Shown in pieces: positions 24,974-32,599 of a stretch of 39,272 nucleotides of DNA. The position numbers and the translations under genes are program-made. Positions within the stretch are counted from its first letter, which is position 1. Every line of letters begins with the position of its first letter. The DNA is from an uncultured Clostridia bacterium (GTDB lineage Bacteria; Bacillota; Clostridia; Christensenellales; UBA1242): positions 76,137 to 115,408 of the forward strand of contig CANQDK010000004.1 in the NCBI GenBank assembly GCA_947591785.1. Reading direction: 5' to 3'. The notes below the pieces were generated by a model that saw only the letters and a program-made list of their open reading frames with translations, had not been told where the DNA came from and did not search any database.

Positions 24974-25972
24974 ATGGTGTTTGGGTTGACTGAAATAAAT
25001 TATGACAGGATTGCAAAGAAAATTGAGAAAAAATCCTCTGACTTGAGACTCAGGGATTTTTATGCTGAACTTACAATGGTAAGTCCTACTTTTTTGCCAA
25101 GAATTTCCAAATTGATTGAACAATCTTCTTCTGCTGAGAGAAAATTAGGTGCTCATAGTTTGTGTTTAGGAGATTTGAAAAGCCTTACTATGAATTTTTA
25201 TCAAGAGCTTAATCATGCTTATCCTGAACAAATTTTGTCTATTTTAAATTCGCCAAACACATTTCTACGAGAGTCTGAGCCAACTCAGTCTTCAGGTAAA
25301 AATTTTGTTGCACAGCTTGGAACTATGTGGTTGATTGAATTACATCCATCAACTAATCTTTCAGGGGTATTAACATTGCCACACGAATATTGTCATTTGC
25401 TTGAGCAACGTATTCAAGAACAAAAACTGCCAAAAGAAGAATGTATTGGTGAAATTGCGACAATGTTTATTGAAAAAATTTTTATTGACTACCTTGAAAA
25501 TCATAAAGTTATTTCTTCTAAAAATTGTCAAACTTTAAGAGATGCCTTAAAAACAACCTTGATTGATGATGCCAAAATTATTGCGGAAGAAAGTTTTGTT
25601 TTTAACTCATTTAAACAACCTATTGATGGACTGCAATTAAAGGATTTTGCAGAGAATTTGAGTGATGAAAAAAAAGCAAAATTTATTAATCGAATCAAAA
25701 AAATGTCAAATTCAAGAGCAGAGAATGGGGCGGTTCAGATGAGATATGTTATTGGTGGGCTTGTCAGCGAAGAAATGTATTACGAATATCTTAAAAATCC
25801 AAAAGATACGCTTGAAAAATTTGATTTTTTCTTGAAACATAATGCTGAAATGTCTGTAAAAGATTCTTTCAAATTGTTATGTGGAGATGAATATGCAACA
25901 AAACTTGGCTTTGATTTAAAGACTGAGAGTTTTCATAAAAGTGACAAAGAAAACATTGTGCGAATTAATTAA
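24974..25972 (+). CDS. Putative zinc metallopeptidase (HExxH, M3-like)
   Basis: The 332-residue protein contains LPHEYCHLLEQ with an HExxH zinc site (H137, E138, H141), and GEIATMFIEKIF in which E160 could be the third ligand. That second motif resembles the E-A-S/T-x-x-x-E helix of M3 oligopeptidases, but the rest is shorter and not otherwise recognised. No signal peptide or membrane segment is seen, so it is probably cytoplasmic. There is no clear Shine-Dalgarno before the ATG, and the start is uncertain. It stands between the glycosyltransferase and recJ without clear operon links. Confidence 0.6.
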   Translation: MVFGLTEINYDRIAKKIEKKSSDLRLRDFYAELTMVSPTFLPRISKLIEQSSSAERKLGAHSLCLGDLKSLTMNFYQELNHAYPEQILSILNSPNTFLRESEPTQSSGKNFVAQLGTMWLIELHPSTNLSGVLTLPHEYCHLLEQRIQEQKLPKEECIGEIATMFIEKIFIDYLENHKVISSKNCQTLRDALKTTLIDDAKIIAEESFVFNSFKQPIDGLQLKDFAENLSDEKKAKFINRIKKMSNSRAENGAVQMRYVIGGLVSEEMYYEYLKNPKDTLEKFDFFLKHNAEMSVKDSFKLLCGDEYATKLGFDLKTESFHKSDKENIVRIN

Positions 25973-26051
25973 TTTTATTTATTTTTAATATTTATTTTGA
26001 TTAATATAATCCATTTTTTAAATGGTTTTTTCTTTGCTGTCAAAAATTTGC

Positions 26052-26081
26052 TTGCTTAATTTATTTTAACTGTGATATAAT
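26052..26081 (+). promoter_or_regulatory. Promoter of the recJ-rel-hemZ operon
   Basis: TTGCTT (26052-26057), an 18-bp spacer and TATAAT (26076-26081). The predicted start near 26088 lies after the first in-frame ATG (26086), which argues for a downstream recJ start. Confidence 0.6.
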
Positions 26082-26115
26082 CAACATGAAAGATTGTATA
26101 GGATTATTATTTGTT

Positions 26116-28464
26116 ATGATTTTTAGGAAATTTTTTAATAAAGATGCTTCTTTGACTGACGAACTTGCAAAGGAATTTAATGTTCTGCCTGAAACAATGT
26201 ATTTAATTCTGTCTAGAGGGTTCTCAACAAGGGAAGAAATATCTGCATATCTCTCCATGGGTGAACTTTTGGACCCTTTTCTTATTTCTGGCATGAAGGA
26301 ACTGTGTGACAGAATTGAACTTGCAAAGAAAATGGGAGACAGGATTCTTATTTTTGGCGACTATGATGTTGATGGCATCTCTGCAACTGCAATAATGTTG
26401 AAAACTTTAAAAAAAATTGGCATAAGTGCTGATTTTTATCTTCCAAATCGTTATGTTGATGGTTATGGTTTGTCCTGTGAGTGTATAGATAAGATTGAAA
26501 AAGATTTTTCTCCAGACCTTATTATCACAGTTGATTGTGGAATATCTTGTGCGAAAGAAGTGGAATACGCAAAGGAAAAAGGAATTGAAATTATCGTCAC
26601 TGACCATCATGAAATCCCAGAAATATTGCCTGACACTTTGGTGCTTAATGCAAAAATTGAAGGGCAAAAATACCCTTTCAAGGAACTTTGTGGCACTGGA
26701 ATGGCATACAAAATCAGTGAAGCAATTCTTGGACAAAAAAAAGCAGAAGAGTTTTTGCCTATTGCTGCAATTGCAACGATAGCAGATATTGTTTCTTTGA
26801 AAGGCGAAAATCGGAATATTGTTAAGCGAGGCTTTAAATATTTTGATAAACTTCCTTATGGACTCAAAATGCTTTTTAAAGAAAATAATGTTTCAATATC
26901 AAATCCAAATGCAACCGACATTGCTTTTAAAATTGCTCCAAAAATCAATTCATCTGGGCGTATGGGTGATGCAAAAGATAGCTTGGCTCTTTATATGAGC
27001 GAAGACCCTGTTGTTGTGAGGAAATATCTTGACAAAATAAAAAAACATAATTTGAAAAGGCAAGAACTTTCTTCAGTTGTTATGGAAGATTGTGAAAAAG
27101 CATTAAAAAAAATGGACCTTTCAAGAACCAGGGTGATTTGTCTTGCATCAAAGAAATGGGACCAAGGAATTTTGGGGATAGTTTGTGCAAAGCTTGTTGA
27201 AGAGTATAATCGTCCAGTTTTCCTATTTTCACAAATTGACAACACATTACATGGCTCTGGAAGAAGTATTGATGACATCAATATTCATGAAATTCTTTCA
27301 TCTTGTCAAGATATTTTGGAAACCTATGGTGGACATACTATGGCTGCAGGGCTGACTTTGAAAAGAGAGTGTTATGAGGAGTTTGTTTCAAGAGTTAATG
27401 CTTTTGTGTTTGAGCATGTCAGCGAAGAAGTCTTTATGCCAATAAAATATTTTGACATGGAAGTTAGAAATGAAAATTTGACAGAAAGATTTATGAAAGA
27501 ACTTGAACTTCTTGAACCAGTTGGATGCGATAATCCTAGACCAAGATTCAAAATTTCAACAGAAAATGTTGAAATCTTGCCAAGAAAATATTCTCCATCA
27601 CATTGTGAAATTAAAATTGGAGATTTGAAACTTACCTATTTTAATTTTATAAAAAATTTCAATGAACTTAAATTTTCAAGATACAAAACTTTCATCTTTG
27701 AATTCCAACGCGACAGTGGTGTTGTCAGCGATTTTGATATGGGTTCGTTTATTGTTGAAAATGCACATTTATACACATATCCAGTCCAATATGGGCAGTT
27801 GGCTTATGAAAATAATTGTCCTGCAGTGTTTTCATACTATACAAATGAACAGATGCTTCCTTTCGTTGCAGGTTTGACTGGGAGTGTCTTTGGAACGGCT
27901 TTCGTGACATATTCTGCCTATGATTTTGTGAATTTTTTGCGTTCCTATTCGAAAGACAACATTTTTAATATTGGAATTTTTGATGAAAATTGTATTGGGT
28001 ATAACAGCATTCTTCTCTCACCAATAGGTGTTGATTGGGCGAAAAATTTTAATAGGATAATTTTCCTTTCTCCATGTCTTGATGAAGGGTTTATAAGCAG
28101 ACTAAATCTTGTCACGAAGGCGGAAATTTTCTTGCCAATTGACAGGCAGAGTGACACGCAAAGATTTGCAGGCGTTGACCTTTCAAGAGAAACTTTTGGA
28201 CAAGCTTTTAAAGCTCTCACTGGACGCGGGGCGGGAAGATATTATTCTATCTTTGACCTATTCAATAATAGAATTAAAGGTAAGATGAATTTTGACACAT
28301 TCTTTGTTGCATTTTTAGTTTTCAAAGAACTCGGACTTATTGAAGTCAAAAAAGATGTTTTTCTTGATATAACACAAGTAAAAGATGTCAAAAAAGAACT
28401 TTCACAGTCAAAACTTTACAACAAATTGTTGTTACTTAAAAAAAGCTTAGCGGAGAAAAAATGA
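26116..28464 (+). CDS. recJ: Single-stranded-DNA-specific exonuclease RecJ
   Basis: RecJ degrades single-stranded DNA 5' to 3' in recombination and mismatch repair. From ATG 26116 the protein has 782 residues, close to the ~786 of Bacillus RecJ. It shows DYDVDG (82-87), VDCGIS, DHH at 163-165, the DHHA1 HGSGRSI motif and the OB-fold region, followed by the long Firmicute C-terminal domain. ATG 26086 is in frame but falls at the predicted transcription start. ATG 26116 has only a weak AGGA 12 nt upstream, so the start is not certain. It overlaps rel by 4 bp (ATGA). The apt gene that usually separates recJ and rel in Firmicutes is absent. Confidence 0.94.
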   Translation: MIFRKFFNKDASLTDELAKEFNVLPETMYLILSRGFSTREEISAYLSMGELLDPFLISGMKELCDRIELAKKMGDRILIFGDYDVDGISATAIMLKTLKKIGISADFYLPNRYVDGYGLSCECIDKIEKDFSPDLIITVDCGISCAKEVEYAKEKGIEIIVTDHHEIPEILPDTLVLNAKIEGQKYPFKELCGTGMAYKISEAILGQKKAEEFLPIAAIATIADIVSLKGENRNIVKRGFKYFDKLPYGLKMLFKENNVSISNPNATDIAFKIAPKINSSGRMGDAKDSLALYMSEDPVVVRKYLDKIKKHNLKRQELSSVVMEDCEKALKKMDLSRTRVICLASKKWDQGILGIVCAKLVEEYNRPVFLFSQIDNTLHGSGRSIDDINIHEILSSCQDILETYGGHTMAAGLTLKRECYEEFVSRVNAFVFEHVSEEVFMPIKYFDMEVRNENLTERFMKELELLEPVGCDNPRPRFKISTENVEILPRKYSPSHCEIKIGDLKLTYFNFIKNFNELKFSRYKTFIFEFQRDSGVVSDFDMGSFIVENAHLYTYPVQYGQLAYENNCPAVFSYYTNEQMLPFVAGLTGSVFGTAFVTYSAYDFVNFLRSYSKDNIFNIGIFDENCIGYNSILLSPIGVDWAKNFNRIIFLSPCLDEGFISRLNLVTKAEIFLPIDRQSDTQRFAGVDLSRETFGQAFKALTGRGAGRYYSIFDLFNNRIKGKMNFDTFFVAFLVFKELGLIEVKKDVFLDITQVKDVKKELSQSKLYNKLLLLKKSLAEKK

Positions 28465-30572
28465 AGAAAGAAATAAAAGATAAGCCAGAAAAAGAAGCTC
28501 TTTTAAAAAAAATTTTTGACAATTTTCAGCTAAATGAAAAAGAGAAAAAAATAGTGAATCTTTCACTCGTTGAAAGTATAAATTTTTCTCGTTTTTCAAC
28601 CGTTTTGGACACGTTAATAAAATATCATATTCAAGACGAAGTGCTTGTTGCCTATTTGCTTTTTCAGTTGTCTAAAAGTGATGAACTTTTGGCAGAAGCT
28701 CACAAAAATATGTTGTCAAAAAGTCAACAAAAACTTTTTGAAATTTTTACAGTTTTGAAAGATGTCACTTCCTTGACAAAAAGTGGAGAAGCAGAAGACA
28801 TTAGACGTATGTTTGTTGCAATATGTCAGGATATGCGAGTTGTCATTATAAAGTTTGCAACAATTCTTTATGATTTAAACCTGATTGAAAATCCTATGAC
28901 TGACCAAGAAAAGAGTTTTATGCAAATGGTTAGTGATATTTTTGCTCCTCTTGCAGAAAGGTTGGGGTTGTCTTACTTTAAGAATAATTTTGAAGATAAG
29001 TGCTTTGAGCTTCTTGAACCTTCTGCGTTTGAACAACTTAAAAACAATGCTCTTCTGCAGACAGACAATAATCAAAAGCAGTTTGAAATAACACGTAAGA
29101 AGTTGGAACAGATTTTAGACGAACTTCATATTGTTGGAGAAATACAATCAAGACAAAAGCATTTTTATAGCGTTTACAAAAAACTTGTAAGAAAAAATGT
29201 GACTCTTGGAAAAGTGTATGACCTTTTGGCTATGCGTGTTCTTGTGCCAACTGTTGAGGACTGCTATGCTGTTTTTGGGAAAATCCACTCCATTTATAGA
29301 CCAATTGCAGGACGAGTTAAGGACTATATTGCCAATCCAAAACCAAATGGATACCAAAGTTTGCATACAACGATTATTGCTGACAACAACAGACCTTTGG
29401 AAATTCAAATTAGAACTTTTGAAATGCACAAAAACAGTGAATATGGTGTTGCTGCTCATTGGATTTATAAAGAAAAAAGAAAATCACAAAATAAGTTTGA
29501 CCAGAAAATGACTTGGTTTAGGCAAGTGCTTGAAAATGCAGAGGATATGAGCAGTGAAGAGTTCTTGGAAACTTTGAAAACTGACTTATACGGAGAATCT
29601 ATTTTTGTTCAAACGCCAAAGGGAAAAGTTATGGAATTTCCTCTTGGTGCTGGAATTATTGATTTCGCTTATGCAATTCATACAGAAATTGGACATAATT
29701 GTGTTGGTGGAAAAATTAATGGAAAACTTGTTCCAATCACCACTGCTCTTTCAAATGGTGATGTTGTGGAGATTCTCACAAGCCAAGGGAATAAAGGCCC
29801 ATCAAGAGATTGGCTTTCCTATGTCAAAACTTCAAGTGCAAGAGCAAAAATAAGAGCGTATTTCCGCACTGAATTGAAAGATGAAAACATTAGAGTTGGA
29901 AAAACAATTCTTGAACAAGCCGTCAAGGCGAGAAATCTTAATCTATCAAAGGTTTTGAAGGAAGAGTATCTTTTGGATATTGCTCACAATTTGATGTTTG
30001 ATGATTTAGATTCTCTTTATGCAGCAATTGGTGCTGGTAGTGTGACAGCAAACAATGTTGTTGGAAGACTTGTGAATCTTTATAACAAAGAAAAAGCAAA
30101 CGATGTTTCTCCACATATAATAACTGTCAAGAAAAACAAAAACGGAATTTTGGTTGATGGTGACAGCGGACTGCTTGTGAGATATGCTGGGTGCTGTTCG
30201 CCAGTGACAGGTGATGAAATTGTTGGTTATATTTCACGTGGGCGTGGAGTCACAATTCACAGAGCAAGTTGTCCAAATCTCAAATATCTTGAACCAGAAC
30301 GACTTATTAAAGCAGAGTGGCAGGACAGTATTGTTTCTGAGTTTATAACAGTAATCAAAATTAATGCGATTGATTCATCGAGCGTTATTAACAATGTTAC
30401 AAATGTTGCAAGAGAACTTAAAAACAAGTTGAAAGGTTTTGCGTTTAAGGTTGTGAAAGATGAACTTGTTTTTGAAGTTGTTATTCAAATAAGCAACAAA
30501 AGCGAGTTGGAAAATATTATTAAATCTTTTGAAAATATTAAAGATGTGAAAAGTGTGCAAAGGAGTGAATAA
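28461..30572 (+). CDS. rel: RelA/SpoT-type (p)ppGpp synthetase with degenerate hydrolase domain
   Basis: This 703-residue long Rel protein makes the stringent-response alarmone (p)ppGpp. The synthetase half looks intact: RQKHFYSVYKKL, DLLAMRVLV, GRVKDYIANPKPNGYQSLHT (RxKD motif at 285-288) and EIQIRTFEMHKNSEYGVAAHW. TGS (IFVQTPKGKVMEFPLGAGIIDFAYAIHT), zinc-finger (AGCCSPVTGDEIVGYISRGRGVTIHR) and C-terminal ACT-like domains follow. The N-terminal HD hydrolase is not functional by sequence. The usual GQ-RKSGEPYI-HP block is absent, HD-VED is replaced by FQLSKS, and ADRLHNM by ATILYDL. So it is predicted to synthesise but not degrade ppGpp. Translation is coupled to recJ and, by a TAATG overlap, to hemZ. 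Confidence 0.93.
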   Translation: MKKEIKDKPEKEALLKKIFDNFQLNEKEKKIVNLSLVESINFSRFSTVLDTLIKYHIQDEVLVAYLLFQLSKSDELLAEAHKNMLSKSQQKLFEIFTVLKDVTSLTKSGEAEDIRRMFVAICQDMRVVIIKFATILYDLNLIENPMTDQEKSFMQMVSDIFAPLAERLGLSYFKNNFEDKCFELLEPSAFEQLKNNALLQTDNNQKQFEITRKKLEQILDELHIVGEIQSRQKHFYSVYKKLVRKNVTLGKVYDLLAMRVLVPTVEDCYAVFGKIHSIYRPIAGRVKDYIANPKPNGYQSLHTTIIADNNRPLEIQIRTFEMHKNSEYGVAAHWIYKEKRKSQNKFDQKMTWFRQVLENAEDMSSEEFLETLKTDLYGESIFVQTPKGKVMEFPLGAGIIDFAYAIHTEIGHNCVGGKINGKLVPITTALSNGDVVEILTSQGNKGPSRDWLSYVKTSSARAKIRAYFRTELKDENIRVGKTILEQAVKARNLNLSKVLKEEYLLDIAHNLMFDDLDSLYAAIGAGSVTANNVVGRLVNLYNKEKANDVSPHIITVKKNKNGILVDGDSGLLVRYAGCCSPVTGDEIVGYISRGRGVTIHRASCPNLKYLEPERLIKAEWQDSIVSEFITVIKINAIDSSSVINNVTNVARELKNKLKGFAFKVVKDELVFEVVIQISNKSELENIIKSFENIKDVKSVQRSE

Positions 30573-31978
30573 TGAAGATTTGTTGCCAAAATGTGGATTA
30601 TGAAAAAGATATGCAAGACCTTGTCAATCTCTTTTTTGATGAAGAAGATTGTCCTTTTTCAATCGAACATTTGGAAGAAAAGAACGGACAAAGTCTCAAA
30701 AGCACTTTTCTTGTTGGAAGCGGAGATGAAAGGAAAAAGTTTGAGAAAAATTTTGTTATTCCAGACAAAATTGACAGCCTTTTAGAAAAAAGTTTGATAA
30801 AGCGTAATTTCAAAAATCATCTTTATGAGGTGCTTTCATCTTTGACTAAAAAAACTTTGCCTTGGGGTTCTTTGACAGGTGTAAGACCAACAAAATTTGC
30901 ACGTGACCTTGTTGACCGTGGTGAAATTAAGCCTCATCTTATAAGTGAAACGCTTGTGAGAGAGTATTATGTTTCACAGGAGAAGGCAAAACTTGTCACA
31001 CAAATTCTGCAAAATCAAAAAAGTATCATAAAAAATGATAAACTTGTTGACCTTTTTTTGAATATTCCAATTTGTCCAACAAGGTGTAATTATTGCTCGT
31101 TTATTTCCAGTGAACTTAAAACTGTTGCAGATAAAGTTGACAAATATTTGGATTGCCTTATCAGAGAACTTGAAGAGATGAAAAAAGTTATTGCGGAGAA
31201 ATCATATATTGTTCGCAATATATACATAGGTGGAGGAACGCCAACTGTTCTCACAGCACAACAACTTGAAAAACTCTTGTCGCACATAACATATCCAGTC
31301 AGTGAATTCACTGTTGAATGTGGAAGGGCGGACACTATAACAAAGGAAAAATTAAATGTTTTAAAGAAAAATGGTGTAACTCGAATTTCAATTAATCCTC
31401 AAACATTCTGTGAAGCAACTTTAAAACGTATTGGACGAAAATCAACAAATAAAGAAGTTTTTGATGCATATATGTTGGCAATGGAGTATGACTTTGTTGT
31501 GAATATGGATATAATTGCTGGGTTGACAGGTGAAAGGTTTGCAACCTTTAAGAAAACAATTTCAACACTATTGGAACTTTATCCACAAAATATTACTGTC
31601 CATACGTTGTCAGTTAAAAACGCATCACAGATTCGTGGTGAAGAAATCAAATTTAAAAATGATATAACAAAAATGGTTGAATATGCTGAAAAAATTCTTG
31701 TCGAAAATGGATATAAGCCATATTATATGTATCGCCAAAAACATCAGGTTGGTGGCTTAGAAAATGTTGGTTTTTTCAGAGATGACACAGTGTGTCGTTT
31801 TAACATTGACAGCATGGAGGACACTTCTTCTGTTATCGCTTTGGGAGCGGGGGCAATTTCAAAAAGAGTTTTTTCAATTGAAAATCGAATTGAACGTCAG
31901 CCAAATTGTAAGTTTATTGAAGATTATATTAGTCGTATTGATGAGATGATTGAGAAAAAAATAAAGTTTTTCTTATAA
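30572..31978 (+). CDS. hemZ: HemZ-like radical SAM coproporphyrinogen III oxidase
   Basis: This oxygen-independent coproporphyrinogen oxidase family member has 468 residues. The N-terminal domain ends in the HemZ-type LPWGSLTGVRPTK (about 96-108). The radical-SAM domain follows, with C168, C172 and C175 in the CxxxCxxC motif of IPICPTRCNYCSF, and IYIGGGTPTVL. The C-terminal YYMYRQKHQVGGLENVGF block is also family-typical. No other haem gene is in the window, so a role in haem synthesis or another radical-SAM reaction cannot be settled. It overlaps the rel stop by one base and follows the recJ-rel order seen in other Firmicutes. Confidence 0.88.
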   Translation: MKICCQNVDYEKDMQDLVNLFFDEEDCPFSIEHLEEKNGQSLKSTFLVGSGDERKKFEKNFVIPDKIDSLLEKSLIKRNFKNHLYEVLSSLTKKTLPWGSLTGVRPTKFARDLVDRGEIKPHLISETLVREYYVSQEKAKLVTQILQNQKSIIKNDKLVDLFLNIPICPTRCNYCSFISSELKTVADKVDKYLDCLIRELEEMKKVIAEKSYIVRNIYIGGGTPTVLTAQQLEKLLSHITYPVSEFTVECGRADTITKEKLNVLKKNGVTRISINPQTFCEATLKRIGRKSTNKEVFDAYMLAMEYDFVVNMDIIAGLTGERFATFKKTISTLLELYPQNITVHTLSVKNASQIRGEEIKFKNDITKMVEYAEKILVENGYKPYYMYRQKHQVGGLENVGFFRDDTVCRFNIDSMEDTSSVIALGAGAISKRVFSIENRIERQPNCKFIEDYISRIDEMIEKKIKFFL

Positions 31979-32066
31979 AATGATTCTTGCACTTGTTTGA
32001 ATTAATGAAAAATTTTAAAAAATTTGAACTTTATTTAATTATTTTTCAGAAATTTAACAAAAATAC

Positions 32067-32096
32067 TTGATTTTTCTTGTGTGTTGATGATATAAT
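32067..32096 (+). promoter_or_regulatory. rpsO promoter
   Basis: TTGATT (32067-32072), an 18-bp spacer and TATAAT (32091-32096). Transcription would start about 32103, at the base of the structured leader. Confidence 0.7.
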
Positions 32097-32101
32097 TAAC
32101 T

Positions 32102-32161
32102 CGTCGATTGACCAAAAGTGCAGTTTTGTGGAGTTCTTCGACCCTTTGCTTCGCTTTTGGA
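32102..32161 (+). promoter_or_regulatory. Structured rpsO leader, candidate S15 autoregulatory site
   Basis: GTCGA (32103-32107) can pair with TCGAC (32138-32142), and CCAAAAG (32112-32118) with CTTTTGG (32154-32160). The two helices interlock, as in a pseudoknot. S15 is known to repress its own mRNA through structured leaders that differ between bacterial groups. The assignment here rests on position and pairing only. Confidence 0.5.
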
Positions 32162-32217
32162 ATAAACAAAAAATTTGAATTGTGAATTTTAATTCAAATT
32201 GAAAAATGGAGAATAAA

Positions 32218-32487
32218 ATGGAAAAACAAGTTAAACAAGACATTATTGCAAAGTTTAAACAAAGCGAAAATGACACAGGTTCTGTTCAGGTTCAAGTTGC
32301 TCTTCTCACTGAAAGAATCAACCACTTGACAGAACACCTCAAAACAAACAAGAAGGACAATCATTCTCGTCGTGGACTTTTGATGATGGTTGGAAAAAGA
32401 AAAGGCTTCTTGCAATATTTGAAAGACCGTGATATTGAAGCCTACAGAAAACTTATCAAAGAATTGAACATTCGTGAAACTAAATAA
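32218..32487 (+). CDS. rpsO: 30S ribosomal protein S15
   Basis: From ATG 32218 (GGAG at 32208-32211, 6 nt upstream) the product has 89 residues, the usual length of S15. An in-frame ATG at 32206 lacks a ribosome site and would contain that GGAG. Family features are clear: [46 protein letters not shown] and the C-terminal [13 protein letters not shown]15 binds 16S rRNA at a central-domain junction early in 30S assembly. The gene directly precedes pnp, a widely conserved arrangement, but each has its own promoter here. Confidence 0.98.
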   Translation: MEKQVKQDIIAKFKQSENDTGSVQVQVALLTERINHLTEHLKTNKKDNHSRRGLLMMVGKRKGFLQYLKDRDIEAYRKLIKELNIRETK

Positions 32488-32489
32488 AG

Positions 32490-32520
32490 AAAGGAGGGAG
32501 TTTTTTTCTTCCTTTTTTTT
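32490..32520 (+). terminator. Weak terminator between rpsO and pnp
   Basis: AAAGGAGG pairs with CTTCCTTT (8 bp, one G-U) around a 10-nt loop, followed by a T run. It is probably leaky, allowing some read-through into pnp. The AAGGAGG inside it has no start codon after it. Confidence 0.5.
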
Positions 32521-32541
32521 GTTGTGTGAATGTATTTTATT

Positions 32542-32569
32542 TTGATTTGTGTGAAAAAAGTGTTAAAAT
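32542..32569 (+). promoter_or_regulatory. pnp promoter
   Basis: TTGATT (32542-32547), a 16-bp spacer and an extended -10 TGTTAAAAT (32561-32569) lie just before the pnp ribosome site CAGGAG (32590-32595). Confidence 0.6.
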
Positions 32570-32599
32570 AAATTATATTTGAATTTTACAGGAGTTTTT

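Noticed and set aside
32206-32217. Earlier S15 start at 32206
   Set aside because: It would contain the GGAG that serves ATG 32218, has no ribosome site of its own and makes S15 four residues too long.
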